Shown here piece after piece: positions 8,597 to 18,653 of a stretch of 64,000 bases of DNA (the first letter of the stretch is position 1; each line of letters starts with the position of its first letter). Both the position numbers and the translations under genes were made by a program. The notes beneath the pieces were generated by a model, which was given only the letters and a program-made list of their open reading frames with translations, did not search any database and was not told the origin of the DNA. This stretch comes from an uncultured Cedecea sp. (GTDB lineage: Bacteria; Pseudomonadota; Gammaproteobacteria; Enterobacterales; Enterobacteriaceae): the NCBI RefSeq assembly GCF_947498825.1, contig NZ_CANMLV010000015.1, forward strand, positions 51,831 through 115,830. The letters are read 5' to 3'.

Positions 8597-10222
8597 CTAT
8601 TTATGCTCAACGATATACATCGTCCGGCTGTAGGCAATATCCTCAGGGTTATTAATAGGATAGCCTTTTAACCACGGCTTAATCAGCCGCCCATTGGTAT
8701 ACTGATAAATTGGCGCAATGGGTGCTTGTTCCAGCAGTATTTTTTCTGCCAGATTGTAGTCTTGATTACGTGCCTTAGCAGTCGTCTCAAGCGCAGCCTG
8801 GTTCAGTATTTTGTCATAAACGGGTGATTTAAAGCGTGAAATATTACCGCTATGCGTAGATCCCAGCAACGTTAAAAAGGTTGAGGGTTCATTATAATCC
8901 CCAACCCAGGATGCGCGAACCACGTCAAAATTACCGCTGTTACGGCTGTCAATATAGGTTTTCCACTCCTGGTTTTGTAACTTGACGTCTACACCCAGGT
9001 TTTTCTTCCACATTGCGGCGATAGCAATGGCTATTTTCTGATGGTTCTCCGAGGTGTTATATAACAGGGTCAAATCCAGCGGTTTATCTGGGCCATAACC
9101 TGCCGCACGTAATAACATTTTTGCCTGGGCATTGAGTTCTTCCTGGCTCATTTCTTCAAATGGTGAAGACTCAGGGGTAAAGCCCGCTGTGACTTCCGGG
9201 GTAAAACGCCAGGCCGGTTTTTCTCCCGTTCCCAGAACTTTATCCGCCATTAACCGACGATCTATCGTCATATTCAAGGCCTGGCGGACTCTGACGTCTG
9301 CTGTCGGCCCTTTCTCTGTATTGAATGCATAGTAATAGGTGCCAAGCTGTGGCGGGGTATAAACTTCTCCCGGAATATCTTGCTTGAGTTTCTGATACAA
9401 GGCTTTGGGAAATGACTCAGTGATATCAATGTCCCCTGCCAGGTAACGTTTTGTGGCAGCTGATTCCTGATTAACAGGAACAAAGGTCACTTTATTCAGT
9501 ACCGTTTTGTCGTTATCCCAGTAATTAGCATTGCGTACTGCCACTAATTTTTCATTTACAACACGATCCTGCAATGTATAAGCACCATTACCGACCAATT
9601 TTCCCGGTTTGGTCCACTCAGCACCATACTGTTCTATGACATGACGTGGTACAGGATAGAGAGAAGCATTAACAACAAGGCTTGGGAAATACGGGACTGG
9701 TTTATCTAGTTGAACACGCAGGGTTTTATCATCTATCGCCGTCACACCCAATTTATCAGCGGGCATTTTTCCGTCGATAATATCCTGCGCATTCAGGATA
9801 CCCGCCAGTGCAGCAAACCAGGCAAAAGAAGACGTATTCGCAGGATCGACAAGTCGCTGCCAGCTATAAACAAAGTCCTGTGCGGTCAGCGGGCTGCCAT
9901 CAGACCAGCGAGCATTATCACGTAAGGTAAAAATCCACGTGCGGTTATCATTACTTTGCCAGCGTGACGCGACGCCAGGCACAATCTCCCCTTTTTCGGT
10001 TTGATTCGTCAAACCTTCAAACAAATCACGTATCACCTGAATTTCCGGTAAACCCACTATTTTGGCCGGATCCAGACTGGCTGGCTCATCTTTAATATGA
10101 CGGACGACCTCCTGCTTTTCAGCAAGGACTGTCCCGGGGGGAACATCAGCCGCCCAGGCGAACTGGAAGAGCGCAGCCAGAGCTAATGCGCAACCACTAA
10201 ACCGAAGGGTTATTTTCATCAT
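8597..10222 (-). CDS. mppA: Periplasmic murein tripeptide-binding protein MppA
   Basis: MppA binds the murein tripeptide L-Ala-gamma-D-Glu-meso-Dap in the periplasm and delivers it to the oligopeptide permease for recycling. The 541-aa product has a signal peptide ending near FAWA-ADVPPG. It then matches E. coli MppA closely, for example VVRHIKDEPASLDPAK, GDIDITESFPK, TYYYAFNTEKGPTADVRVRQAL and the C-terminal GYPINNPEDIAYSRTMYIV. It is a family 5 solute-binding protein related to OppA. The neighbouring divergent gene mpaA releases the same tripeptide's Dap, and ycjG handles the resulting dipeptide, so this locus is a murein-peptide salvage cluster. Confidence 0.95.
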   Translation of the reverse strand: MMKITLRFSGCALALAALFQFAWAADVPPGTVLAEKQEVVRHIKDEPASLDPAKIVGLPEIQVIRDLFEGLTNQTEKGEIVPGVASRWQSNDNRTWIFTLRDNARWSDGSPLTAQDFVYSWQRLVDPANTSSFAWFAALAGILNAQDIIDGKMPADKLGVTAIDDKTLRVQLDKPVPYFPSLVVNASLYPVPRHVIEQYGAEWTKPGKLVGNGAYTLQDRVVNEKLVAVRNANYWDNDKTVLNKVTFVPVNQESAATKRYLAGDIDITESFPKALYQKLKQDIPGEVYTPPQLGTYYYAFNTEKGPTADVRVRQALNMTIDRRLMADKVLGTGEKPAWRFTPEVTAGFTPESSPFEEMSQEELNAQAKMLLRAAGYGPDKPLDLTLLYNTSENHQKIAIAIAAMWKKNLGVDVKLQNQEWKTYIDSRNSGNFDVVRASWVGDYNEPSTFLTLLGSTHSGNISRFKSPVYDKILNQAALETTAKARNQDYNLAEKILLEQAPIAPIYQYTNGRLIKPWLKGYPINNPEDIAYSRTMYIVEHK

Positions 10223-10444
10223 TTTGCTATCCGTATCAGAGTCATGCGCAAGAAAACAAGTGAAGGTTACTGTACCGTACTTGGTTATTTTATTTCCAGG
10301 AAAACTGTCACATCCTGGAAAATAGATACTGTTAATTATTATCTTAACAAATTGATTTTTAATAACCGTATCTTGCTCTCGTAATATTTCTGGTAAAACA
10401 TGATACTGATATGATTGATCAGTTGGTTATTCATAAGGATGATT

Positions 10445-11155
10445 ATGACCCTCACCCGACCACGTCACCAACGCGGCCATTTACCTGCGGGCTGCAAGCA
10501 GTACGGAAACTCGGTATTAGGCGCCCCCCTACTCTATTTTCCGTCTACCGCCATCAGCAGTGATACAGGTCTCATTATTGCGGGTACGCACGGTGACGAA
10601 AATGCAGCGATGGTGACACTCTCTTGTGCATTACGCACGCTAAAACCAGGCACACCTCATCACCATGTGGTACTGGCTGTCAATCCCGATGGTTGCCAGC
10701 TCGGCCTGCGCGCTAATGCTAATGGCGTTGATCTGAATCGTAATTTTGCCAGTGCTAACTGGCTGGCAGGCAAAACGGTTTACCGTTGGAACAGTCAGGC
10801 TACGGAGCGGGATGTCGTGCTCTCGACTGGCCAGAAACCAGCTTCTGAGCCTGAAACTCAGGCTCTGTGCCAACTGATTAGGACCTTACAACCTGCATGG
10901 GTGGTTTCGTTTCATGATCCCCTTGGCTGCATTGACGATCCCCAGCATTCGCCGCTGGGGCAATGGTTGTCCGATAGTTTTCAGCTACCGCTGGTGACTG
11001 ATGTCGGATATGCCACGCCCGGTTCTTTTGGCAGCTGGTGTGCTGAGCAAAACTTACCCTGTATTACTGCCGAGTTTCCACCTGTCTCAGCCGATGAGGC
11101 CAGTGAACGATATCTCGATGCAATGATAGGTCTGCTGCGCTGGTCTCTCTGCTAG
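10445..11155 (+). CDS. mpaA: Murein tripeptide amidase A
   Basis: MpaA is a cytoplasmic zinc carboxypeptidase (M14 family) that splits the gamma-D-Glu-Dap bond of the murein tripeptide. The ATG at 10445, preceded by AAGGATG, gives a 236-aa protein starting MTLTRPRHQRG. This lines up with E. coli MTVTRPRAERG, so an upstream TTG at 10415 is not needed. Zinc-site and catalytic segments visible are AGTHGDENA (His, Glu), ANANGVDLNRNF, WVVSFHDPLGC (third ligand His) and CITAEFPPVS (catalytic Glu). It is divergent from mppA and convergent with ycjG, overlapping the end of ycjG by four bases. Confidence 0.93.
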   Translation: MTLTRPRHQRGHLPAGCKQYGNSVLGAPLLYFPSTAISSDTGLIIAGTHGDENAAMVTLSCALRTLKPGTPHHHVVLAVNPDGCQLGLRANANGVDLNRNFASANWLAGKTVYRWNSQATERDVVLSTGQKPASEPETQALCQLIRTLQPAWVVSFHDPLGCIDDPQHSPLGQWLSDSFQLPLVTDVGYATPGSFGSWCAEQNLPCITAEFPPVSADEASERYLDAMIGLLRWSLC

Positions 11156-12117
11156 AACGAGAGTCTGCCGCAGGAAAATGCCAGACCTGGCTGTACATCT
11201 TTTAGCAGCCAGGTTGGACCATCAAGATCGGCAAAACGCGCGCTGAGGGCCAAAGGCAGTACCGCGTTGATGGCGCGAGAACTGCAGAGCATACAGCCGA
11301 CCATAATCGTAAAACCTTGTTCACGAGCCGCCCGGGCCAGCAGTAAAGCCTCTGTCAGCCCGCCGGTTTTATCCAGTTTAATATTCACCATCTCATAGCA
11401 CCCAATCAGAGAATGAAGACTGGCGCGAGTGTGGCAACTTTCGTCGGCGCAAATTGGCAGAGGATGCGTAAACAGCGCCAGGGCTTCGTCCTGCTGTGCG
11501 GGCAGTGGTTGCTCCAGCATTGCCACGTTTAATTCAGCCAGCCGCTGACAGCGCTCCTCCAGTCCTTCGGGTTGCCAGGACTCATTCGCATCCACTATTA
11601 AGGTGGCTTCAGGAACGGCGCGCCGAATTGCCGTCATGCGCTCAATGACCTGATAATTATCCAGTTTTATCTTCAGTAACGAGGCACCTTTTTCCCATAA
11701 CCGGGTAGCCGCTGTTGCCATCTGTTCCGGGCTGTCAATACTGATGGTCTGAGCGGTATCAAGCTGCGACGGCAAGCTGACTGCCAGTAACGAAGCAACA
11801 CTTGTACCCGCTTTCGCAGCTTCCAGACTCCATAACGCACTGTCCACCGCATTACGTGCCGCCCCTGCCGGTAATAGTGTTTGTAGCTGCTCGCGGCTGA
11901 CGCCTTGTTCCAGTGCCGGAATAATACTTTCAATTTGCTCCAGTACCGTCTGTTCGCTCTCACCATAACGGGGATAAGGGGTACACTCTCCGATACCAGA
12001 CAGACCGCTTTCTGTTATTTCGACCACAACAACCCGAGCCTCACTTCGTATCCCTCTTGCGATAACAAAGGGAGTATGCAGTGGGAATCCTTGTGAATAG
12101 CATTTAATTGTTCTCAT
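11152..12117 (-). CDS. ycjG: L-Ala-D/L-Glu epimerase
   Basis: This enzyme of the enolase superfamily interconverts L-Ala-D-Glu and L-Ala-L-Glu so that the dipeptide from murein tripeptide can be hydrolysed. The 321-aa product carries the two catalytic lysines in SLLKIKLDN and NIKLDKTGG. Its metal ligands are in IVDANES (Asp), MLEQPLP (Glu) and PICADES (Asp). E. coli YcjG is alignable end to end (MRTIKCYSQGFPLHTPFVIARG against MRTVKV...PLHTPFVIARG). It lies tail to tail with mpaA and upstream of, and divergent from, tpx, as in E. coli. Confidence 0.94.
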   Translation of the reverse strand: MRTIKCYSQGFPLHTPFVIARGIRSEARVVVVEITESGLSGIGECTPYPRYGESEQTVLEQIESIIPALEQGVSREQLQTLLPAGAARNAVDSALWSLEAAKAGTSVASLLAVSLPSQLDTAQTISIDSPEQMATAATRLWEKGASLLKIKLDNYQVIERMTAIRRAVPEATLIVDANESWQPEGLEERCQRLAELNVAMLEQPLPAQQDEALALFTHPLPICADESCHTRASLHSLIGCYEMVNIKLDKTGGLTEALLLARAAREQGFTIMVGCMLCSSRAINAVLPLALSARFADLDGPTWLLKDVQPGLAFSCGRLSF

Positions 12118-12249
12118 GCACCCTCTTTTTAGCGAAAAATACGCCTGATGGCTGAAGTTTTACAGATAACGCGAGTTTTTTATATTCATTCATTGAATCC
12201 TGGAATACACTGCCCCGGGTGTTAATTCAATGTAAAAGGAAAATCTGAC

Positions 12250-12756
12250 ATGTCACAAACAGTTCATTTTCAAGGTAACCCGGTAAAAGTTTCTGGCCAA
12301 ATCCCACAAACAGGAAGCAAAGCGGCTCCATTTACCTTGGTCGCCAAAGATCTTTCCGACGTTTCTCTGAGCCAGTACGCAGGAAAACGTAAAGTTTTGA
12401 ACATCTTCCCAAGCATTGATACCGGCGTTTGCGCGGCATCAGTACGTAAATTTAATCAGCTGGCTACCGAACTGGATAATACCATTGTTCTGTGTATTTC
12501 TGCTGACCTGCCTTTCGCTCAGTCTCGCTTCTGCGGTGCTGAAGGTCTGAGCAACGTGGTCACGTTGTCCACTCTGCGCCACCCTGATTTCCAGCAAACC
12601 TATGGTGTAAGCCTGGAAGACAGCGCACTGAAAGGTCTGACTGCACGTGCAGTTGTTGTATTGAATGAGCAAGACGAAGTTATTTTTAGTGAGCTGGTGA
12701 ATGAAATCACCACTGAGCCTGACTATGCCGCGGCTCTGGAAGCTCTGAAAGCATAA
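12250..12756 (+). CDS. tpx: Thiol peroxidase Tpx
   Basis: Tpx is a periplasm-associated/cytoplasmic atypical 2-Cys peroxiredoxin that reduces lipid and alkyl hydroperoxides using thioredoxin. The 168-aa product has the peroxidatic cysteine in [14 protein letters not shown] (near residue 61) and the resolving cysteine in SRFCGAEG (near residue 95). A good AAAGGAAAA ribosome-binding site lies upstream of ATG. It stands alone between ycjG and tyrR and ends in a double hairpin. Its length and sequence match the family throughout. Confidence 0.96.
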   Translation: MSQTVHFQGNPVKVSGQIPQTGSKAAPFTLVAKDLSDVSLSQYAGKRKVLNIFPSIDTGVCAASVRKFNQLATELDNTIVLCISADLPFAQSRFCGAEGLSNVVTLSTLRHPDFQQTYGVSLEDSALKGLTARAVVVLNEQDEVIFSELVNEITTEPDYAAALEALKA

Positions 12757-12762
12757 AAAAAT

Positions 12763-12826
12763 GCCCCGTAAACGGGGCATAGAATGAAAACAAAAGGGGC
12801 GAAAATAAATATTCGCCCCTTTTTGT
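12763..12826. terminator. Double hairpin between tpx and tyrR
   Basis: Two stem-loops follow the tpx stop: ATGCCCCG-TAAA-CGGGGCAT (12763-12782), then AAAGGGGCGAA...TTCGCCCCTTTTT (12792-12821) with a T-run. Both can serve convergent tpx and tyrR transcripts. Confidence 0.85.
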
Positions 12827-12838
12827 GTTTTTAATCCG

Positions 12839-14401
12839 CTACTCTTCGCCTTTTTTCTGGTTAAGTCCATATTCCCGCAGTTTATTCGCGACCGCTGTAT
12901 GAGAAACACCTAACCGTTTGGCCAGCTTACGTGTGCTGGGATAACTGCGATAAAGCTGCGTCAGGACGGAACGCTCGAATCGACCGATGATTTCATCCAG
13001 CGATCCTTGTACGGCTTCTTCACCAACAGCCATCTGAGGTGCATCAAAATCAGGTAAAACGATATCCTGGCTACGTAACTCATAGCCATCCAATTGTGTC
13101 AGTGCCCGATAAAGCGTGTTTTTTAGCTGACGAATGTTACCTGGCCAGCCATATTGGGTAAGTACGCTACTTAAATCATTTGCCAGTCTCGGACGCTCCA
13201 CTCCCTGCTCATCGGCAAAGCGAGCAACAAAGAGCTTAGTCAACGGCATAATATCTTGTGGACAATCACGCAATGGCGGTAGTACCAGTGTTAACACGTT
13301 GAGTCGATAGTACAAATCTTCACGAAACAGGCCTTTTTGCACCAGTTCAACCAGATTTTTTTGCGTGGCGCAAATCACCCGGACATCGACGTTAACTTCA
13401 TGATCTTCACCGACACGGCGGAAAGTGCCGTCATTGAGAAAACGCAGCAATTTTGTCTGCATTCGGGGCGACATCTCACCGATTTCATCCAGCAAAACGG
13501 AACCGCCACTGGCCTGTTCAAAAAAGCCTTTTTTACCTTCCAGCGCGTTAGCATAGGCTCCCGCTGCATGGCCAAACAGTTCACTTTCAATCACATCATC
13601 AGGAATCGAACCGCAGTTGAGTGCAAGAAAAGGCTTTTGTGCCCGAGGGCCACTTTTATGGCAAGCATGAGCAAATAAGTCTTTCCCGGTACCGGTATCA
13701 CCGATAATCAGTAGCGGGGCATTAAGTAAAGCCAGTTTACGCGCCTGCTCAACAATATGGCGCATTTTGGGACTTACGGCGACGATTTGATTAAAGGCGT
13801 CCATATCATAGTGAGACAGTGTTTGAAGCTGTCGCCCCATTCGGACCGTGGAACGCAGCATCACGACAGCGCCTATCAGTATCGGTACACCGGTTTCATC
13901 GTCAAGATTAACCGGCGTAATCTCCATCAGAAAATGCTGCCCGTTAATGATTTGATGTTCGGTGTGGGACGTTTGCGGGGCACTTTCCAGCCAGCGGGAG
14001 AAACTAAAATCATGGATCAGGGTTGTTATCTGGCTACTACACAGACGTTCTTCCGACTGACCGAATAGCGTACAGCTCGCCGGATTAGCACGCTCAATGC
14101 GGCTTTTTAAGTCCAGCGAGAGTACCGGCTCCGGCAGTGCTTCCAGCAATGCACTTAAGGCACGATGTTCGAGCTCTGACGGCATCCAGGCACTGGTACG
14201 CACATCAGTTACGCCAGGAATGCGGCGGATCTCTGCCATTAAACGGCTGAAAGATTCAAAATCAAGCGTTGAGAAATTAAGGTATATACGCCCAATCGGA
14301 TCGATTTCAATACCACGCAGGTCAATGCCGCGCAGCACCAATAAATCAAGTAACTCACGAGTCAAACCAAGACGATCCTGACAAAAAACTTCCAGACGCA
14401 T
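12839..14401 (-). CDS. tyrR: Transcriptional regulator TyrR
   Basis: TyrR controls aromatic amino acid biosynthesis and transport. It binds TYR boxes and responds to tyrosine, phenylalanine and tryptophan. The order is an N-terminal ACT domain (MRLEVFCQDRLGLTRELLDLL), a PAS domain (ALPEPVLSLDLKSRIERANPAS), a sigma-54-type AAA+ domain with Walker A GDTGTGKD and Walker B VLLDEIGEM, and a C-terminal Fis-like HTH (TRKLAKRLGVSHTAVANKLREYG). At 520 aa it is seven residues longer than E. coli TyrR. The extra residues fall where other family members carry GAFTGA: this protein has GAYANA. It is convergent with tpx. Confidence 0.95.
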   Translation of the reverse strand: MRLEVFCQDRLGLTRELLDLLVLRGIDLRGIEIDPIGRIYLNFSTLDFESFSRLMAEIRRIPGVTDVRTSAWMPSELEHRALSALLEALPEPVLSLDLKSRIERANPASCTLFGQSEERLCSSQITTLIHDFSFSRWLESAPQTSHTEHQIINGQHFLMEITPVNLDDETGVPILIGAVVMLRSTVRMGRQLQTLSHYDMDAFNQIVAVSPKMRHIVEQARKLALLNAPLLIIGDTGTGKDLFAHACHKSGPRAQKPFLALNCGSIPDDVIESELFGHAAGAYANALEGKKGFFEQASGGSVLLDEIGEMSPRMQTKLLRFLNDGTFRRVGEDHEVNVDVRVICATQKNLVELVQKGLFREDLYYRLNVLTLVLPPLRDCPQDIMPLTKLFVARFADEQGVERPRLANDLSSVLTQYGWPGNIRQLKNTLYRALTQLDGYELRSQDIVLPDFDAPQMAVGEEAVQGSLDEIIGRFERSVLTQLYRSYPSTRKLAKRLGVSHTAVANKLREYGLNQKKGEE

Positions 14402-14541
14402 GCAGATGACCTTATTTCATACTAAAAACAGTTTGGATTAACTGATAATACTCCAGTTCACGCCGCGCAAAAAGCGGCGTGTCATGAATAGTTGACAGCA
14501 GACTGGAAATGAACGCATCCATTACAAAATTCTATGCCTGC

Positions 14542-15618
14542 TCAACGAGAAATCTTTTCTGCCTCCGGATCGTTCACCTTGGTTTTAGTGAATGTTTCTT
14601 TTATCTGTCCCAGGAGCTGTTTACGGAAATCGCCCATCCTGGGTTTATCATCTTCAAGCCAGGGTAACGGACGGCACAATTCCATCGTTTTAATGCCAAG
14701 GCGAGCGGTTAATAGTCCGACGCCCAACCCCTGAGCCGCACGGGTTGAAAGACGTGCTGTAATATCCTGAGACATAATATCCATTCCGGCATCAGTCACA
14801 AACTCACTGGCACCCGCAACCGCAATATTCACAAGCACCATACGAAACAGGCGAATACGGCTGAAATAACCGAGTTCAATGCCATACAGTGACGCAATAC
14901 GATTAATCAGACGGATATTACGCCAGGCAATAAACGCCATATCCACCAGCGCCAGCGGGCTGACAGCAATCATCACCGCGGATGCGGCGGCGGAACGACT
15001 AATTTCCCGGCGCGCTTGTTCGTCAAGTACCGGCTGAACCCACTGGGCGTATAGTGTCACAACTTCCCGATCATTATGGGTTTCATGCAGAGCGCTCTGC
15101 CAGCGTTGCAAAGCCGGATGCCCCTGATCCAGACCCGCCTGCTGCGCCAGTTTCTCACAAAACTGACGCCCTTTTCCTATCCCTTGGCTGGCAAGCAATT
15201 CATGAGCTTCGTCTCTTTCATCCGCTCTTTGACGTAAACGCCATAGTCGTCGCCACTCACTCACCACTGAGCCCACCCCGGCCACAATAATCAGGCCGCC
15301 CGCGGCTCCCGCACTCAGTGCAATCCAGTCCTGAGTTTCCCAGGCTCGATACAGCCAAAGACCGCCCTGGCCGATAACACTCAGGCCAAATAATACCAAG
15401 CCACAAACAACCAGGCGTCGCCAGAGACTCCGTTTTGGCCGTAGGGCATTAATGACGATGTCTTCACTTCTCTGCTCATCGATGTCTGCCTGCAGTTGTT
15501 CAGCAGTAAAACATTCTGACTCCTGTTCACTAAATGTGCGGGCTGTTTTTCCGCTGGCCTGTGGCTCGTCATGCGGAGTCACAGGAAAATCGATACGCGG
15601 TTTAATAGGCTGACTCAT
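14542..15618 (-). CDS. ycjF: Inner membrane protein YcjF (UPF0283)
   Basis: The 358-aa protein has two adjacent transmembrane segments near residues 70-115 ([22 protein letters not shown], then [19 protein letters not shown]), a long charged N-terminal tail, and a C-terminal DUF697-like part ([22 protein letters not shown]). In many Enterobacterales it belongs to the phage-shock regulon together with ycjX. Its start overlaps the end of ycjX by four bases, so both are on one transcript. The biochemical role is not established. It is named here by synteny and full-length similarity. Confidence 0.9.
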   Translation of the reverse strand: MSQPIKPRIDFPVTPHDEPQASGKTARTFSEQESECFTAEQLQADIDEQRSEDIVINALRPKRSLWRRLVVCGLVLFGLSVIGQGGLWLYRAWETQDWIALSAGAAGGLIIVAGVGSVVSEWRRLWRLRQRADERDEAHELLASQGIGKGRQFCEKLAQQAGLDQGHPALQRWQSALHETHNDREVVTLYAQWVQPVLDEQARREISRSAAASAVMIAVSPLALVDMAFIAWRNIRLINRIASLYGIELGYFSRIRLFRMVLVNIAVAGASEFVTDAGMDIMSQDITARLSTRAAQGLGVGLLTARLGIKTMELCRPLPWLEDDKPRMGDFRKQLLGQIKETFTKTKVNDPEAEKISR

Positions 15619-17012
15619 CGCAACTTATCTCCGATTAAAAATTCCAGTGCAGAATCCAGGCGGATATGCGGTAAGGGGCTATCCAGTGCCATGGACTGAG
15701 GACGAAAGGTTTCAAACTGGAATTGTTGAGCTTGCCAGAAATCGGCCCCCGGCAAACGGGGGGGAACATCGCCCGGATAAACGGTTAATGGCATACCATC
15801 AGAAAGCCGCTCGCCACGTAACGCAGGGAGCTTCTCTCCATCGACGGTAACGATACCACTTTGTGTCGCCTGCACCGAAGCAAGCCCCATACAATCCATA
15901 CTGATCCCTTCAAAAGCCGCATGTTGTCGCGCTTCCTGGACTAACTGCTGAAGCAGTGAAACCAAGTTACCATGCTGATCTGCCGTCACATGGTCGGCCT
16001 TGGTGGCGGCAAACAGTAATTTATCGATAACCGGTGAAAACAGACGGCGGAACAGGGTTCGCTGGCCATAATGGAAACTTTGCATCAACTGGCTTAACGC
16101 AAGCCGCATATCATTGAATGCCTGAGGACCACTGTTAAGCGGTTGCAGGCAGTCCACCAGGACAATTTGCCGATCAAAACGGACAAAATGATCTTTATAG
16201 AAGCCTTTAACCACCTTGTCGCAGTAGTAATTAAAACGGGCATTTAACATGCCAAAATTCGTGTTTTTATCCGCCTGGACCAGTTTCGCTTCGCCAGACT
16301 GGTCGATATCAGGCCAGGGAAAAAATTGCAGCACTGGCGCACCGGCTAAATCGCCGGGTAAAACAAAACGGCCGGGCTGAATAAAGTGCAAGCCTTCATT
16401 TTTGCAGATATGGAGATAATCCGTCCAGGCTTCGGCGATTAATGCCAGTTGCCCCTCGTCTGCTGGCGCAAAGGGGTCTAGTTTTGCACAACGTGAACGC
16501 CATTCGGCACTCCATTCCGCCCGGTCGCCCTTGATCATATCCGTCATCTGTCGTGACCAGCTCAAGTAATCCTGTGCCAGCATCGGTAAATCGAGCAGCC
16601 ACTCACCGGGATAATCGACGATTTCCAGATACAGCGTTGATGTATCTTTGATATGACGCAACACGCTGTTGGCAGAACGGTAACGTATTGCCAGCCGCAT
16701 TTCACTTACACCCCGAGTGGCTGTCGGCCAGGACGGTGGAGAGCCATAGAGTTGCGCCAATCCTTGATCATAGGTAAAACGCTGTAATCCAAAGTCTCGC
16801 TGAGCAACACGTTTGACTCCAAGCAAACGCCCTTCCCGCGCCGCATTGAATAACGGTAAACGAGCGCCGGTATGGGTATTTAGTAGCTGATTAACCAGCG
16901 AAGTAATAAAAGCCGTTTTACCGCTACGGCTTAATCCCGTCACGGCCAGGCGTAAATGCCGGTCAACACCACGATTAACCCATGCGCTGAGTTCATTTTT
17001 GATTCGGTTCAT
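15615..17012 (-). CDS. ycjX: YcjX, P-loop GTP/ATPase-like protein of the Psp regulon
   Basis: The start at 17012 ([15 protein letters not shown]) is chosen over the ATG two codons upstream because AGGATGG fits it and because it gives 465 aa, the length of E. coli YcjX. A P-loop [10 protein letters not shown] lies near residues 28-37. Other family segments are [43 protein letters not shown] and the ending [17 protein letters not shown]. YcjX is a DUF463 stress protein whose exact role is unknown. It is followed by ycjF (four-base overlap), and 140 bases separate it from pspC, where pspD stands in some relatives. Confidence 0.92.
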   Translation of the reverse strand: MNRIKNELSAWVNRGVDRHLRLAVTGLSRSGKTAFITSLVNQLLNTHTGARLPLFNAAREGRLLGVKRVAQRDFGLQRFTYDQGLAQLYGSPPSWPTATRGVSEMRLAIRYRSANSVLRHIKDTSTLYLEIVDYPGEWLLDLPMLAQDYLSWSRQMTDMIKGDRAEWSAEWRSRCAKLDPFAPADEGQLALIAEAWTDYLHICKNEGLHFIQPGRFVLPGDLAGAPVLQFFPWPDIDQSGEAKLVQADKNTNFGMLNARFNYYCDKVVKGFYKDHFVRFDRQIVLVDCLQPLNSGPQAFNDMRLALSQLMQSFHYGQRTLFRRLFSPVIDKLLFAATKADHVTADQHGNLVSLLQQLVQEARQHAAFEGISMDCMGLASVQATQSGIVTVDGEKLPALRGERLSDGMPLTVYPGDVPPRLPGADFWQAQQFQFETFRPQSMALDSPLPHIRLDSALEFLIGDKLR

Positions 17013-17157
17013 CGCCATCCTGGTTTTGTCAGAAATTCAAGCGTCAGATTATTAATTGTAATCAAAGCCGTGTCAGGCAACCATGAGATTATTAAGGAGA
17101 GAAAATTGAAAAGCAGCAACACGCCAACCCGGTTTTGACGTGCTGTTTGGGATATAT

Positions 17158-17517
17158 TCAAAGTTTACGAAAATTACTGCGTAATGTGTAAGTATCCGAT
17201 GTCACATAACGTTCCATCGCTCTCAGTCTTTTCTCCCCGGCAGCCAGTTCTCTGTCCATTGCGCTTAATAGCTCACGGGCAGTGGGTTGATGCTTTTGTC
17301 GCTGACGGTTCGCAGGCATCGGGTCGAGTAAAAAGGTCAGCGCTATGTATCCCACTATCACAAAAAATGCGAACCCGAGAAAAAACGCCAGAACAGTAAT
17401 CAGTCGTACCAGTTTCACCGGAACATCAAAATACTGCGCGATGCCAGCACAGACTCCTTTAATTTTTCCCTGTTCCGGGATACGCCATAACTTTCGGCAC
17501 TGCACGCATGTTCTCAT
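17158..17517 (-). CDS. pspC: Phage shock protein C
   Basis: PspC is an inner-membrane protein that senses envelope stress and, with PspB, draws PspA away from PspF. The ATG at 17517 overlaps the pspB stop by one base. An in-frame TTG one codon earlier is less likely. The protein (119 aa) has the PspC-domain core KLWRIPEQGKIKGVCAGIAQYFDVPVKLVR, a membrane segment LITVLAFFLGFAFFVIVGYIALTFLL and the conserved tail LRAMERYVTSDTYTLRSNFRKL. The N-terminal RTCVQCRK carries two cysteines that are absent from E. coli PspC. Confidence 0.94.
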   Translation of the reverse strand: MRTCVQCRKLWRIPEQGKIKGVCAGIAQYFDVPVKLVRLITVLAFFLGFAFFVIVGYIALTFLLDPMPANRQRQKHQPTARELLSAMDRELAAGEKRLRAMERYVTSDTYTLRSNFRKL

Positions 17518-17741
17518 CAATTGTTCCTCCAGCCAGTATGCTCAGTATCAAGGATCTGCTCCAGGGACTGAATACGCTCGCGCATTTTCCGTGACTCGTC
17601 GGTCAGCTGTGCCAGTTTTTGTCGTTCAGCGGAAGAAAGCTGACTTCCAGAAGAGCGATTGTTGTAGTGTAACCAGAGCCAAAGAGGAGCAATAAAAAGC
17701 AAAAATATGGTCAGTGGTATCGCAAGAAAAAGCGCGCTCAT
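17517..17741 (-). CDS. pspB: Phage shock protein B
   Basis: The 74-aa inner-membrane protein has one N-terminal transmembrane helix (LFLAIPLTIFLLFIAPLWLWLHY) and a cytoplasmic coiled-coil tail (RQKLAQLTDESRKMRERIQSLEQILD). This is the known architecture of PspB, the partner of PspC in positive control of the psp operon. It follows pspA by 64 bases and overlaps pspC by one base. Confidence 0.94.
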   Translation of the reverse strand: MSALFLAIPLTIFLLFIAPLWLWLHYNNRSSGSQLSSAERQKLAQLTDESRKMRERIQSLEQILDTEHTGWRNN

Positions 17742-17805
17742 AAGTACTCCTTACTTGTCAGTCTGACGGTGATGCGCATCTCCGCCAGACTAAAAAACTG
17801 CATAA

Positions 17806-18474
17806 TTAGTCGCGTTCGGCATTCATTTTAGCTTTCAGCGCAGCAATTTGGGCACTAATTTCATCATCCGCCTTCAGTTCAGCAAACTGGGTGTCCAGTG
17901 AAGTCGGTTTACCAAAGCGCTGGCTTTCGGCTTCCGATTCCATCTGGTCAATGCGACGTTCAAATGATTCGAAACGCGCCATCGCCTGGTCGAGCTTGCC
18001 ATTATCTAAGTGGCGACGCACGTCGCGGGAAGACGAAGCGGCCTGGTGGCGTAAGTTCAAGGCTTGCTGACGAGCACGTGTTTCAGTGAGTTTATTCTCA
18101 AGCTCACCAATTTCCAGCTTCATTCGCATCAGAGTTTCATCAACATGACTGACTTCCTGCTCAAGCACTGCAATTAAATCTGTCAGTTTCTGCTTTTCTA
18201 TCAGGGCAGCACGCGCCAAGTCTTCTTTATCTTTACGTAATGCCAGTTCGGCTTTGTCTTGCCACTCAAGCTGCTGTGTCTCCGCTTGTTCTACCCGGCG
18301 TACCAGTTGTTTCTTTTCAGCCAGGGCTTTAGCGGATGTGGAACGCACTTCAACTAGCGTATCTTCCATTTCCTGAATCATCAGGCGAACCAGTTTCTGC
18401 GGATCTTCAGCTTTTTCCAGCAAATTATTGATGTTGGCATTCACAATATCAGCAAAGCGAGAAAAAATACCCAT
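17806..18474 (-). CDS. pspA: Phage shock protein A
   Basis: PspA, of the ESCRT-III/Vipp1 family, does two jobs. It inhibits PspF in unstressed cells and supports the damaged inner membrane to preserve the proton motive force. The 222-aa product is almost entirely coiled coil. It starts with the amphipathic helix [40 protein letters not shown] and ends in [19 protein letters not shown], both standard. It is the first gene of the pspABC operon, read from the sigma-54 promoter at 18540-18554 and divergent from pspF. Confidence 0.96.
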   Translation of the reverse strand: MGIFSRFADIVNANINNLLEKAEDPQKLVRLMIQEMEDTLVEVRSTSAKALAEKKQLVRRVEQAETQQLEWQDKAELALRKDKEDLARAALIEKQKLTDLIAVLEQEVSHVDETLMRMKLEIGELENKLTETRARQQALNLRHQAASSSRDVRRHLDNGKLDQAMARFESFERRIDQMESEAESQRFGKPTSLDTQFAELKADDEISAQIAALKAKMNAERD

Positions 18475-18539
18475 GGTGTTATCTCCTTAATCTTTTCTGT
18501 CTGTCATGTGTTCACTGAGAACCGTATAACACAGATAAA

Positions 18540-18554
18540 GCAAACCCCGTGCCA
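18540..18554 (-). promoter_or_regulatory. Sigma-54 promoter of pspABC
   Basis: On the minus strand the sequence TGGCACGGGGTTTGC has the invariant GG and GC of the -24/-12 elements, with exactly ten bases between them. It lies 66 bases before the pspA start, which places transcription initiation near 18528. PspF, encoded divergently, is the expected activator. Its upstream binding sites and an IHF site should lie in 18560-18650 but I could not pinpoint them. Confidence 0.9.
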
Positions 18555-18653
18555 ACTTTGCATTTCAATGATTTTAAACAATAATTTAAATTTGACCCTT
18601 CTCAGGAAACTGATACAGTAGGTTAATATCACTAACTATTGGTTAATTTAACT

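Noticed and set aside
12439..12909. A 156-codon minus-strand frame over tpx
   Set aside because: It is antisense to tpx and overlaps the end of tyrR. It only reflects coding bias in the real genes.
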